Shown here in pieces: positions 18,082 to 27,690 of a stretch of DNA of 64,000 bases (position 1 is its first letter; each line of letters starts with the position of its first letter). The position numbers and the translations under genes are program-made. The stretch is from NCBI GenBank assembly GCA_003635315.1, contig PYJD01000016.1, forward strand, positions 1-64,000, given 5' to 3'. The DNA comes from Candidatus Poribacteria bacterium. GTDB lineage: Bacteria; Poribacteria; WGA-4E; WGA-3G. The notes beneath the pieces are model-generated. The model saw only the letters and a program-made list of their open reading frames with translations, had not been told where the DNA came from and made no database searches.

Positions 18082-18828
18082 ATGAACACAGAAGAAAAAT
18101 ATCTGTTCGATCTATGGGGATATGTCAATATTGAAGGTGTGTTGGGTGATGAAGACCTGACAGAACTAAATGCATTAATCGATTCACAAAACTATCCTGA
18201 CCCAGCAGATGACAATATTCATTCTCAACGTTTCGGTGGTTTTTTAAGCTGGGAAAATGACGCTTTTCGCAGACTTCTAAACCACCCACGTATCATGCCA
18301 TGTTTAGCTGAGATTGTCGGTCCTAAATTTAGACTGGATCATGTCTACGGTATCTTAATGATAGATGGGAATCCTGGGGGTACACTTCACGGTGGCGGCA
18401 CCCCTTACGACCCATCACAATATTATGTTTTCAGAAATGACCGCATGTATAACGGTCTAACTGTTGTCTCTTGGGCATTAACAGATATGCTTCCTGGTCA
18501 TGGGGGTTTCTGCTGTATCCCCGGAAGTCATAAAAGCAACTATCCATGTCCGCCACAGTTCCGACCCGTAATAGACAACAAGACCTGTATGGCACCCGTT
18601 CATCAAAAAGCAGGTGATGTCGTTATTTTCACTGAGGCTTTAACACATGGAACCCTACCATGGACTGCATCACATGAACGACGTTCAATTCTTTTCAAGT
18701 ATTGTCCTGGGCATGCATCCTGGGGACAAGGTAGATATGACGACGACCTACGTGAACTGATGACCGAAGAAGATCAGAAGCTGATGCTTGAACCCCCGTA
18801 CGTCGCACATCGAAAAACAGTGGTTTAG
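18082..18828 (+). CDS. PhyH-like Fe(II)/2-oxoglutarate oxygenase with HxG motif
   Basis: A 248-residue PhyH-family protein in operon with the NIPSNAP gene. The double-stranded beta-helix core shows LHGGGTPYD (residues 102-110), VSWALTD, the GGFCCIPGSHK turn (141-151), GDVVIFTEALTHG with distal His189, and Arg200/201 for 2-oxoglutarate. In canonical members the first motif is HxD; here His103 is followed by Gly at +2, as in non-haem iron halogenases. Asp110 is the only nearby acid. It could still be a hydroxylase with a shifted ligand, a metal-binding lectin-like protein, or a halogenase-type enzyme. The family assignment is firm; the reaction is unknown. Confidence 0.85.
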   Translation: MNTEEKYLFDLWGYVNIEGVLGDEDLTELNALIDSQNYPDPADDNIHSQRFGGFLSWENDAFRRLLNHPRIMPCLAEIVGPKFRLDHVYGILMIDGNPGGTLHGGGTPYDPSQYYVFRNDRMYNGLTVVSWALTDMLPGHGGFCCIPGSHKSNYPCPPQFRPVIDNKTCMAPVHQKAGDVVIFTEALTHGTLPWTASHERRSILFKYCPGHASWGQGRYDDDLRELMTEEDQKLMLEPPYVAHRKTVV

Positions 18829-18967
18829 AGCGTAAATTCGGTAAATTAATAAAACCGTAGATTTTGACACACATGAAATCATTCAAAATAAAGTATTAAC
18901 ACTGCACCAGAATTTGTATAGATCATCTTGACCACTTTTCTAACGGACAAGATGTGGAGGAAAGTAA

Positions 18968-21232
18968 ATGATTGACGTAGAAAATTTTGTAGCACAATTG
19001 AAAAAATTTGATGCGTTACGTGACACTGATAAAATACGAAAAGACACCCTTCCGCATATTCAACCCAAATTTGCGAACGAGTGGATGCCTGAATTGGAAC
19101 CATCTGTACGTAATGCGCTCAAAAAAAATGGAATTAATCAACTCTATCAACATCAGGCCGAGGCTATCAGGAAATCACTGAGTGGAGCGGATGTGGTTTT
19201 AGAATCACCTACCGCCAGCGGAAAAACGTTAGCATTCACCGTACCGATGCTCGATGCTTTGGTGCGCAATCAGGGTTCTCACGCACTCATGATTTACCCG
19301 ATGAAGGCATTAGCCTTCGACCAACGAGAACAAATTGAACAACTTTGCAAACCACTCTCACTTGATGCAGCCCCTTATGATGGCGATACAAGTAAGAAAC
19401 GCAAAGATCAACTGAAGCAGAACCCACCGCCAATTCTATTGACAAACCCCGAGTATATAAATATGGCGTTCTTAGGTTGGCGAGATCAATGGGAAAGTTT
19501 TCTACGTAATTTAAAGTATGTGGTTGTTGACGAGATGCACGAGTACCGCGGTTTTTTCGGTGGTAATATGGCTCTTTTATTGAGGCGTTTTTTTCTACAC
19601 CTAAACAGCATTGGAGTGAATCCACGTCTATTTCTATCGAGCGCGACTTGTGCTAATCCAGGGGAGCAAGCCAAAAATCTTACAGAGCGGGACATTGAGG
19701 TGGTATCTGCCGGAAACGCGTTACGACCAAAACGACATTTTTTATTCGTTAATCCTGACGTTCCGGATTTCATGCGTAAAGAAATTGTCCGGCTGCGTGT
19801 TGAACATGCTGCGTTAACTGTTCTCGCAGAAGGATTACAAGCACTTGTATTTTGTCCGACGAAGCGATTTCTTGAGGATGCATTCGGAAACTGCCAGCGT
19901 ATTGTAGAAAAAAACAACCTTGATCCGGAAAGAATACAGCCTTTTCACGCCGATATGAAGTCTACCAAAAAACGCGAGATACAACAAAAAATTAAGGAAG
20001 GTAGTATCAACGTAGTGTTTACGACTAATGCTCTGGAGTTGGGAATCGACATCGGAGGACTGGATGGTGTCATACTTGCAGGTTTCCCATCCAATGTTAT
20101 GTCCGCCTGGCAACAGATCGGACGCGCAGGACGAGGCTGGGACAAAGAAGCATTTGTACTGTTCTATGCTATGAATGATCCGATCGACCAATTTTTTGTA
20201 GGCAATTTAGATGCATTTCTGAACAAACCATTTGACGAATTGGTAGTTGACCCAAGCAACGAAGAGCTGATTGAGGATCATATGCCTATGCTCAAGGCGG
20301 AGACAAACGGTACTCTATCTGCTTCGGCAAAAAACATTCTCGGCGATGCCTTTTACGATGCGGCAAAGAATAACTCAGGAAGGTTACCTAAGTACGTCAG
20401 ACCACATCCTCTTCTGAAGATTCGCGGCAGTCTCGGTCAGTCCTACCAATTAAAATGTGATGGTGAAGAAATCGGGCAAATTTCAGACATGCGTCGATTC
20501 CGTGAAGCCTACATCGGCGCGGTTTTCACTTTCTTTGGGCAGAAATACACCGTACACGCCCACGAGAAAGATGCTGTTGTTTTAAATGAGACCGAGCAAC
20601 ATCGTAAAACAGAAGCCAATTTTTTCACGAAGATGGAGTCATTGACGCCTTTTGATGGAGTTGGTTATGGTAAAATTGAGATGTTCTATGGTGCAATGGA
20701 TCTCTCAATGAGGTTTACAGGTTACAAAGTAATAGATGAACGCACCGGTGAAGAAATCGAAACGCAACCGGCACATGGAGCATATACTTTTGACAATCGA
20801 CATGCCTTTTGGGTGAGTGTGCCTCCCAGTGAATGTGCTACTGAGGGAATTGGTGCGTTGGAGCACATGATTCGTGTCGGAGCAATGTTTGTAATTCCGG
20901 CAGACCGATTCGACACCAGTACTTACTCAAGGACAGGTGACGAACCCTTCGCTTCCTACTATGAAAATTACTCTAGCGGAATTGGTATTGCTAAAAAACT
21001 GTTCACGATATTGCCAGATGTCCTGGAAAAGGGAATTGAAATTGCCGAAAAATGTAGTAATAGTAATTGCCAATTGGGGTGTCAGAATTGTATCGAACCC
21101 CCCAAGTCCTACAATATTAGCAACGCGGACATCAACAAAATACGCGGTATTGAACTAGCAATGGATCTTCTTGAAGCCATAAATAAAGGACCTGACCACA
21201 GATTTAGAAATGGACTGATGGTTCCGGTGTGA
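18968..21232 (+). CDS. MrfA/YprA-like DEAD-box helicase with C-terminal Cys cluster
   Basis: A 754-residue superfamily 2 helicase behind a strong GGAGGAAA site. It has Walker A SPTASGKT (residues 80-87), DEMH Walker B (188-191), SSATC motif III, the TTNALELGIDIGGLD region, and motif VI QIGRAGRG. The C-terminal third ends with a four-Cys pattern, CSNSNCQLGCQNC, typical of DUF1998/MrfA. B. subtilis MrfA (749 aa) works with the nuclease MrfB in mitomycin-C lesion repair; no MrfB-like gene is adjacent. The DNA appears less AT-rich than its neighbours, possibly reflecting transfer. It could also be a defence-type helicase, but there are no partner genes. Confidence 0.87.
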   Translation: MIDVENFVAQLKKFDALRDTDKIRKDTLPHIQPKFANEWMPELEPSVRNALKKNGINQLYQHQAEAIRKSLSGADVVLESPTASGKTLAFTVPMLDALVRNQGSHALMIYPMKALAFDQREQIEQLCKPLSLDAAPYDGDTSKKRKDQLKQNPPPILLTNPEYINMAFLGWRDQWESFLRNLKYVVVDEMHEYRGFFGGNMALLLRRFFLHLNSIGVNPRLFLSSATCANPGEQAKNLTERDIEVVSAGNALRPKRHFLFVNPDVPDFMRKEIVRLRVEHAALTVLAEGLQALVFCPTKRFLEDAFGNCQRIVEKNNLDPERIQPFHADMKSTKKREIQQKIKEGSINVVFTTNALELGIDIGGLDGVILAGFPSNVMSAWQQIGRAGRGWDKEAFVLFYAMNDPIDQFFVGNLDAFLNKPFDELVVDPSNEELIEDHMPMLKAETNGTLSASAKNILGDAFYDAAKNNSGRLPKYVRPHPLLKIRGSLGQSYQLKCDGEEIGQISDMRRFREAYIGAVFTFFGQKYTVHAHEKDAVVLNETEQHRKTEANFFTKMESLTPFDGVGYGKIEMFYGAMDLSMRFTGYKVIDERTGEEIETQPAHGAYTFDNRHAFWVSVPPSECATEGIGALEHMIRVGAMFVIPADRFDTSTYSRTGDEPFASYYENYSSGIGIAKKLFTILPDVLEKGIEIAEKCSNSNCQLGCQNCIEPPKSYNISNADINKIRGIELAMDLLEAINKGPDHRFRNGLMVPV

Positions 21233-21332
21233 GTAGGAAAATCAAGTGGCAGTGTTGGAAAAACTAATAAATGACAATTGGATATGATAAATCATCTTGT
21301 ATCAATTATTATGCAATAAAGAAGTATAATAT

Positions 21333-22196
21333 ATGAAACGCTTATATAATTTACTATTACTCTTGGTATTAATATCAGTTACAGGATCTGCAAGTGCAAA
21401 ATTTGATGTCTATGTTCTATATTTTAAACCGACAGATGCACCTGATATAGATCGTGAATTTCATGATAAGATAATGAAAGATATTCAACAGTATTTCCAG
21501 TCTGAAATGACTCGGCATGGGTTTATTGATAAGACATTTCCAATTGAATTAGATGAGAACGGCAAACTTATTATACACATAATTAATGCAAAGCATGATA
21601 GTAACCATTATCGCATTATTGAAGATGGGAACTTGGATATATTTAAGGATGGAATTGAACCTGAACTTCCATTCAGATTCAATAATCAGCAGAATTGGGA
21701 TTCCCGAGACAATGTGCATCTCATTATTATAGGTGGATTAAAAATGAATGGAAATTGGCGAGGAGGACCTGCTTTTGGCTTTACATGGCATGGTGGCAGA
21801 TGGGGAGGAAATGCGGTTGAAACTATGGACAGAATGAATGATTTTCCTAATCATTATCTTGCAGTAGTAGCCCATGAGTTAGGTCACGCATTTGCCCTCG
21901 ATCCTGGACATAACAATGTGCCAGAATCTTTCAATGGTACTATTATTGCGTGGGGAAAAACAACTGCAGAATGGGGCGATAGAATGCGATTATTAGATTT
22001 TGAGGCTGCATTGCTGGATAGTCGTCCTATATTCAGGAAAATCAATCTACAGGAAAATCCTCCCAAACCCAATAAAAATGAGAATTTAGGACAAGGTGAA
22101 GAAAATAAGGAAGATAGAGATAAAGGCGATCCTATATTCGTTAACCCCCGCAAAAAGTTAACTATAACATGGGGCGAATTAAAAAAGAGAAAATAA
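21333..22196 (+). CDS. Secreted zinc-metalloprotease-like protein with WG C-terminal tail
   Basis: A 287-residue protein with a clear signal peptide (MKRLYNLLLLLVLISVTGSA, cleavage near Ala-Lys 22-23). Residues 181-185, HELGH, form an HExxH zinc site, with His193 a candidate third ligand; the spacing HELGHAFALDPGH is two residues longer than the metzincin HExxHxxGxxH. A Gly/Trp-rich stretch precedes it (residues 136-160). After a charged low-complexity linker the protein ends in KLTITWGELKKRK. The same kind of tail ends the secreted protein at 33685-34380, suggesting a shared sorting or anchoring signal. The substrate is unknown. Confidence 0.75.
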   Translation: MKRLYNLLLLLVLISVTGSASAKFDVYVLYFKPTDAPDIDREFHDKIMKDIQQYFQSEMTRHGFIDKTFPIELDENGKLIIHIINAKHDSNHYRIIEDGNLDIFKDGIEPELPFRFNNQQNWDSRDNVHLIIIGGLKMNGNWRGGPAFGFTWHGGRWGGNAVETMDRMNDFPNHYLAVVAHELGHAFALDPGHNNVPESFNGTIIAWGKTTAEWGDRMRLLDFEAALLDSRPIFRKINLQENPPKPNKNENLGQGEENKEDRDKGDPIFVNPRKKLTITWGELKKRK

Positions 22197-22403
22197 TGCA
22201 ATTTTCTAATTTTCCATTTGTAAAATCGTTTTTTTACTTATGTAGAAACTGAATCGCTACTGTAGTTTTTGGATATATGTAACGCAAACAAAAATAAACG
22301 CTGCAATTGGTGAGGTTTTGGACAAATTTGGACGTGTAAACAGCATGAAATTGGCAAATAAATATAATATTGCAAATTTAGAGAGTGAATATTGGAACCT
22401 AAT

Positions 22404-23549
22404 CTACCAATCCGCAACACTACCATCAGATTCATAATAATACTCACCACCGAGTTCTTCACTATAGGTGTCAAGAATTTGCTCCGCCTCCTTCTCATCT
22501 ATCTCAAACCCTAAACCAGCTTTTGTCGGTAATTCAATATGTCCATCAATTACCTGCCAATCCTCTTTGAAGAGACCTGCACCTAACCCGGCATCAATTT
22601 GTTCCTGAATGAGAAAATTTGGCACAACAGCATCCACTTGAAGGGAAGCAGAAAATGCAACAGGACCAATTGCACAGTGTGGAGCAATATGCATATAGTA
22701 TACCTCTGCCATGTTAGCGATTTTCTTCAGTTCTGTAATCCCACCTGCATGAGATGTATCCGGTTGCAAATAGGCTACAGCCTGCTTCTCAATTACCTCA
22801 CGAAATTCCCATCGCGAAAGAAGACGTTCACCGGTAGCAATTGGATATGGTACATGGTCAGAAACCAATTTTAACGCATCTACATTCTCTTGTGGAACTG
22901 GCTCCTCAACAAACATGGGACGCATCCCCTTTATCTCATTACACACCTCGATCGCAAGTGCAGGCGTCATCTTACCATGAAAATCAAACGCAAGTTCTAT
23001 ATCTGGACCAACCATTTCACGCATTTTATAGGCACGTTCAACAAAAGCATCAATCACAGCAGGAGGCTCATGACCACGCCATTTTCCACCTGGTCCACTC
23101 TTGAATGCGGTATAATTACCTGTACTCTGCAGAAAATCAAGACGTTCTTTTGCTGCACCCAACCCCTCATCACTCATACTACCGATACCCCAGTGAGCAT
23201 ACACACGGATACGATCACGTACAGCACCACCTAACAGTTTGTAGGATGGTACATCATAGAATTTTCCAGCGATATCCCATAATGCCTGATCAATACCGGA
23301 CAATGCAGACATCAAGACATTTCCACCCCTAAAGAATGCGGATCGATAGACATGTTGCCAATGATGTTCAATACGTAATGGATCTTTACCGATAAAATAC
23401 GCAGACAGTTCTTCTACTGCTGCCCATGTGCTTTTGGGTTTACCTTCAAGCGTGGTTTCACCCCAACCAACGATACCAGTATCCGTCGTTATCTTAACAA
23501 GTCGCATACGATGACGAGGATAGAATTGTTCAATCTTCGCAATTTTCAT
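22404..23549 (-). CDS. Galactonate-dehydratase-like enolase-superfamily enzyme
   Basis: A 381-residue mandelate-racemase/muconate-lactonizing-enzyme family protein. The metal ligands are Asp189, Glu215 and Glu241, with His191 (DFH) and His291 (HIAPH) as acid/base residues. The spacing and the D-x-H pair match D-galactonate dehydratase DgoD (D183, H185, E209, E235, H285). It should dehydrate an acid sugar to a 2-keto-3-deoxy acid; the exact sugar cannot be fixed from sequence. It is divergent from the sulfatase at 23962 and fits a sulfated-sugar breakdown context. A gap of about 200 bases with no feature separates it from the metalloprotease-like gene. Confidence 0.88.
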   Translation of the reverse strand: MKIAKIEQFYPRHRMRLVKITTDTGIVGWGETTLEGKPKSTWAAVEELSAYFIGKDPLRIEHHWQHVYRSAFFRGGNVLMSALSGIDQALWDIAGKFYDVPSYKLLGGAVRDRIRVYAHWGIGSMSDEGLGAAKERLDFLQSTGNYTAFKSGPGGKWRGHEPPAVIDAFVERAYKMREMVGPDIELAFDFHGKMTPALAIEVCNEIKGMRPMFVEEPVPQENVDALKLVSDHVPYPIATGERLLSRWEFREVIEKQAVAYLQPDTSHAGGITELKKIANMAEVYYMHIAPHCAIGPVAFSASLQVDAVVPNFLIQEQIDAGLGAGLFKEDWQVIDGHIELPTKAGLGFEIDEKEAEQILDTYSEELGGEYYYESDGSVADW

Positions 23550-23674
23550 GACTATTCCCTTACCAAATTTTTATTGATTTTTTATAATATTCGTATTTTA
23601 ATGCCTACAAGAATTATTCACAACATTTTAATAACATCTGATTTGATGTACAAATCTGAAATCAACAACACCTA

Positions 23675-23923
23675 ATACCATTTCTGATATATCACGACTC
23701 TCTTTTGTAGCATAAACTGTTAGTTTGTGCCACACAACACTTCATTTATAGCAATTGCTATGGTAGATTATACAATTAATTCCACATACTGTCTTGTAGG
23801 AGGGAATTCCGATTCCCGATTATCAAAGGGTTTGATCGCGATTCGGAGATCACTACTACAAGTAAGGTGTGTAATTATGTCAATATTTCACCATAATGGA
23901 ACAAAAATTAATAGAAATGGTAT
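23675..23923. mobile_element. MITE-like element, copy C, carrying a nested palindromic element
   Basis: The ends ATACCATTTCT (23675-23685) and AGAAATGGTAT (23913-23923) are exact inverted repeats and the left interior matches copies A and B. Its length is 249 rather than about 112 because a separate palindromic unit (23793-23862) and extra bases lie inside. The right end is 39 bases before the sulfatase start. Confidence 0.7.
23793..23862. repeat. 70-base cloverleaf-like palindromic element
   Basis: The outer arms CTTGTAG / CTACAAG enclose three potential hairpins: GGGAAT-tccg-ATTCCC, ATCAAA-ggg-TTTGAT, and a weaker GATC...GATC stem. TGTAGGAGGGAA and GATTCCCGAT recur at 501-526. The fold resembles a tRNA outline but has no anticodon or T-arm consensus. 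Confidence 0.55.
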
Positions 23924-23961
23924 AAGTACTATTACAACCACTGACTTATCAAGGAGAAACA

Positions 23962-25302
23962 ATGCCTTCACAACCAAATATACTCTTTATGATCGCGGAT
24001 GACCATAGGTGGGATGCAATTGCAGGGATGGGTGATCCCACTGTAAAAACCCCAACTATGGATTCACTTATGGCACGGGGAACAACCTTCCATCGAACAC
24101 ACATCATGGGTTCACTCGTTGGTGCAGTCTGTGTACCAAGCCGCGCAGCTGTACTCACCAGTGCTAACCTATTCAGAAGCGGTGGAAACCAGATTAACCC
24201 GGATTTAGCTGTCTGGCCCCAAACGATGCGTGAATCTGGATACCATACTTTCTTCAGTGGAAAATGGCACAATGACAGAAACACATTCTACAATAGCTTT
24301 GATGACGGAGCAAAGATATTCTTCGGTGGTATGGGTAATCAATATAAAGTTCCTGTTTTCGATTTTGATGCCACCGGAAAATATCCAAATGAAAACAAGT
24401 ATATTGGTGATAAATTTTCTACAGAACTGTTTACGGACGCAGCTGTCCAATTCTTAGAAAACTATGACCAAACGGATCCATTTTTTGTATATCTCTCTTT
24501 TACCTCACCACACGATCCAAGAACCCCACCAGGAGAATATGCAACTATGTATTCACCTGAAGATATTCCTTTACCAGAGAACTTCTATCCCGAACATCCG
24601 TTCGATAATGGTGAAATGAGAATCCGAGACGAAGTGTTAGCTCCATTCCCTCGCACCCCAGAAATAGTGCAACAACACATCGCAGATTACTACGGTATGA
24701 TTTCAAGTCAAGACGCTGAAATGGGACGGATGATACAAACTCTTGAGGAAATCGGACAATTGGAGAATACAATTATCATCTATACCGCTGATCACGGACT
24801 GGCAGTTGGACAGCACGGATTATTTGGCAAACAGAATCTATATAACCACAGTATTTGTGTCCCTTCAATATTCGCTGGTCCAGGTATTCCTGAAGGACAT
24901 AATGTTGATGCTCTGACCTATTTATACGATCTATTCCCAACCGTATGCGACCTAACAGATGTTGAATGTCCAAATACTGTTGAAGGCTGTAGTTTAGTTC
25001 CATTGATGGAGGGTTGTGTTGATAAAGTTCGTGATTCTGTCTTTGCAGCATACAAAGACATACATCGCACAGTTAGCGATGGTCGTTGGAAACTGATACG
25101 GAACTATGTATCCAAGGAAACTGGGAAGGGTACGGATATAATTCAACTATTCGATCTGGATAATGATCCTTGGGAGATAAACAATCTGGCTGAGCAATCA
25201 GAATATACTGAACGGATCAATACGTTAGCTGCTGAATTGAAGAGATGGCAAAACGAAACCGATGATTTCATGAAGGATGTACCTGTCTTGTTGAACGGAT
25301 AA
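23962..25302 (+). CDS. Cys-type sulfatase
   Basis: A 446-residue type I sulfatase, hydrolysing sulfate esters. The formylglycine motif is CVPSR (Cys57-Arg61), and metal ligands are in NILFMIADDHRWD (residues 6-18). The C-terminal metal region is YTADHGLAVGQHG, with GKWHND in the middle. Activity would need a formylglycine-generating enzyme, not present in this window. No signal peptide is evident (MPSQPNILFM), so it may be cytoplasmic or exported by another route. It is divergent from the galactonate-dehydratase-like gene, which fits desulfation followed by sugar-acid breakdown. Confidence 0.92.
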   Translation: MPSQPNILFMIADDHRWDAIAGMGDPTVKTPTMDSLMARGTTFHRTHIMGSLVGAVCVPSRAAVLTSANLFRSGGNQINPDLAVWPQTMRESGYHTFFSGKWHNDRNTFYNSFDDGAKIFFGGMGNQYKVPVFDFDATGKYPNENKYIGDKFSTELFTDAAVQFLENYDQTDPFFVYLSFTSPHDPRTPPGEYATMYSPEDIPLPENFYPEHPFDNGEMRIRDEVLAPFPRTPEIVQQHIADYYGMISSQDAEMGRMIQTLEEIGQLENTIIIYTADHGLAVGQHGLFGKQNLYNHSICVPSIFAGPGIPEGHNVDALTYLYDLFPTVCDLTDVECPNTVEGCSLVPLMEGCVDKVRDSVFAAYKDIHRTVSDGRWKLIRNYVSKETGKGTDIIQLFDLDNDPWEINNLAEQSEYTERINTLAAELKRWQNETDDFMKDVPVLLNG

Positions 25303-25308
25303 ATGAAT

Positions 25309-25354
25309 AAAAGATTACGGGTAATGAACTTTAGTCCATTACCCGTAATCTTTT
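25309..25354 (+). terminator. Strong intrinsic terminator after the sulfatase
   Basis: An 18-base perfect stem (25309-25326 with 25337-25354, AAAAGATTACGGGTAATG in the left arm) with a ten-base loop starts seven bases after the stop codon, and its right arm ends in TTTT. It could work in both directions. Confidence 0.8.
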
Positions 25355-25852
25355 AGATTAACTACCCTTGAGTTAATACGTGATTGTTATACATACCTTA
25401 TCCCACTGCAGAAACAATCTGAATTAACTCAATACCGTTCTAACAAATCTATCTAAAACAATATTCTCACAGTGAAATTAACAGTTAATTCCATTCCGTA
25501 CAACATTAGATGTCAACCATTCTATAACAAGAGGATTTCAATCTACGCTTCATGTTGTACAGTTTCTTTGTTAATTCACCCATTCATCCTAACATGTGAT
25601 ACAAAATGTGTCAACAATTATTTCATTAGATATTCAATTGGACCTTAATACAGACTAATTGTGCAATATATAATGATTCTAAATTCTCTAAAAAAGGGAA
25701 AGATATACCTCACACCATATAGATTAGAAGTCTGCTTATCTCACCAACAGCAAATACTCATGTATCATTTCCTCCAAATACCATTGACTTTAAACCCTCT
25801 ATTACGTTAATCTATTTAACAAGAAAACCCGCACCTGCGAAGGTACATACAA
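25355..25852. other. Intergenic stretch without recognised gene
   Basis: About 500 bases of AT-rich DNA with no supported ORF. CATGTGATACAAAATGTGTCAA near 25594 loosely resembles the TGTGWSAAAAAGTGT-type dyads at 8.9 and 10.1 kb. Nothing else was seen. Confidence 0.4.
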
Positions 25853-26380
25853 ATGAAATTAGATCGCGGAAACTTGAACCTGTCTACCCTATGGATTATT
25901 ACTATTCTAATTCTTAGTTTTGCATTAATTTCACCGGAACAGGCAGCATCCCGTTCACATACATCTGAAATTACCCTGTTTATATCTGGATTAGGTTTAC
26001 AGGTCGGTAGCACTATTCTTAACACATCTGCTCAAGAACGGTACGAGGAATATCTCACCGCTACTATACAAGAGGATATTCAAAATAAGAAAGATGCAGC
26101 TGCTACACACCAGAATGCAAGTGTTATCATGCGACGGGTTGGATATGGATGTATAGGATTAGCAGTTGTAATTTCTATTTTCAAACAGATAGATTATATA
26201 GAGTCTAATACCGTACCATCATCAGAGATACAAACCATGTCAAGAAAAGAATTCTTTCTTACAGATTACAAATTTAAACCGACTGGATTATCATTGAATG
26301 AATCACCTCAATTTAGTTTACGTCCAAAATACGACTTTCAAACACAACGTGCTTCCTTAAGTTTAATTCACAGCTTTTAA
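25853..26380 (+). CDS. Membrane protein of unknown function, 175 aa
   Basis: An N-terminal hydrophobic segment (about residues 11-27, LWIITILILSFALI) ends near EQAAS and could be a signal peptide. A second hydrophobic helix (about residues 97-113, GCIGLAVVISIFKQI) follows a helical region rich in Glu and Lys. The C-terminus is polar (DFQTQRASLSLIHSF). It is the first gene of a row with a fibronectin-III lipoprotein and a barrel protein, so it probably serves the same envelope function. No family is recognised with confidence. Confidence 0.7.
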   Translation: MKLDRGNLNLSTLWIITILILSFALISPEQAASRSHTSEITLFISGLGLQVGSTILNTSAQERYEEYLTATIQEDIQNKKDAAATHQNASVIMRRVGYGCIGLAVVISIFKQIDYIESNTVPSSEIQTMSRKEFFLTDYKFKPTGLSLNESPQFSLRPKYDFQTQRASLSLIHSF

Positions 26381-26456
26381 TTGGTTCTATAACCAAATTC
26401 CTGTATGGCAACTTTCATATCTATTTATCATTTTACATCACTAAAGGAGTATCACG

Positions 26457-27599
26457 ATGTTCTTGAATGTCAATCTCTTTCATAAATACACCAGACATCA
26501 TCGGATATTATTCCATTTAGTAATCTTCGCTTCTATATATCTGATAACTATATTTTTCATTGGATGCGCAAATACCGAAGATTACGCAAACCCTCTTGAC
26601 GCTGATAATTTACGAACTGCAGGATCACCTGATGATTTTAAGCTCTATGCTGGTGATAGACAGGTTAGAGTAACTTGGGCAGAAACTGATGCAGAAGGTA
26701 TTAAGTCCTACAAAATATATAGACGTTCAATAAGTAATTCAGAGGAACCTTTTGAATTAGTCGGAACAGTTGATGCCCCTGCAAACCAGTTTGTTGATAC
26801 ACAAAACATCGAAAATGATCGAGTAGATTCTGTTGGACGTATTCTTTCGTATGAGTATCGTATTTCTTATGTTGATGTAAACGGTGTTGAAACTCCCGAC
26901 CCAAACAATCCTCCAAATCCTACCGATGAACCATTTAGGTTTTGGCAATCAGCATCCGTAACCCCGAGTGTTCCGCCACCAGCACCCATCGTTACTATTG
27001 GATCACCGAGTGATCTTACTGTGAAGCTCTTTTGGGAGGGTTATCAATTTCCAGATGATTTTTCTCTATTCCGTGTTTACATTGCAAGAGATGATGGGGA
27101 TGGAAAAACACCAGCTTTCAGAATTAGTCATGATATTAAACGCGATCAAAACTACTTCTTCGACTTGAGCTTCCGTAAAGACGGGGAAGCAAAGGTGTAT
27201 CGTGTAGCTGGAGTTGATAAATTTGGAGTAGAGGCAATCACTGCAATTAGTGCCACCTCGCCTAATTTCCCACCTGCCGGTCCTCAGAACTTTAGAGTAT
27301 TTTATGCAGCACGGTCATTTTTTAACAATAAGTATGATGCAATCATGTCATGGAAAGCAAATACAGAATATGACCTTGCCGGCTACCAAATTTACTCAAA
27401 GGATGCAAAAGGCAACCTAATTCCACGGAGAACTTTAAATAAACGTGATAACGGTGTTACCATTCCAGGAGAAGACCCGCTTGTTATAAATCAAGAAGCT
27501 GTACTACGAACATATTTTATCACTGCATTTGATGATACTCCTGGTCCCGATGGCAAAAGAGATGAAAGTGAATTAGTGGAAGCAATATCGCCTCAATAA
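26457..27599 (+). CDS. Fibronectin type III lipoprotein
   Basis: 380 residues with an AAAGGAG site. A hydrophobic N-terminal segment ends in IFFIGCANTEDY, a lipobox with Cys near residue 38, after a longer than usual basic/aromatic n-region. Three beta-sandwich modules follow. The first (about residues 60-150) begins DFKLYAGDRQVRVTWAETD and shows the typical YKIYRRS strand. The others lie at about 165-260 and 275-375, with YRVAGVDKFG and YQIYSKD signatures. Such proteins are surface or periplasmic adhesion/assembly factors. It lies between the 175-aa membrane protein and the barrel protein, 91 bases before the latter's start. Confidence 0.8.
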   Translation: MFLNVNLFHKYTRHHRILFHLVIFASIYLITIFFIGCANTEDYANPLDADNLRTAGSPDDFKLYAGDRQVRVTWAETDAEGIKSYKIYRRSISNSEEPFELVGTVDAPANQFVDTQNIENDRVDSVGRILSYEYRISYVDVNGVETPDPNNPPNPTDEPFRFWQSASVTPSVPPPAPIVTIGSPSDLTVKLFWEGYQFPDDFSLFRVYIARDDGDGKTPAFRISHDIKRDQNYFFDLSFRKDGEAKVYRVAGVDKFGVEAITAISATSPNFPPAGPQNFRVFYAARSFFNNKYDAIMSWKANTEYDLAGYQIYSKDAKGNLIPRRTLNKRDNGVTIPGEDPLVINQEAVLRTYFITAFDDTPGPDGKRDESELVEAISPQ

Positions 27600-27690
27600 C
27601 AATAAATCCAGTTCCGTGAAACTGACCGACAATTCTGCACTTTTACATGAGATAGGCAACCAAAAACTAACTATCATTAAAGGAAGAAAA

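Noticed and set aside
23793-23862. tRNA gene suggested by the cloverleaf-like fold
   Set aside because: No acceptor/T-arm consensus (no GTTCRANNC box) or sensible anticodon loop, and the sequence recurs as a repeat.
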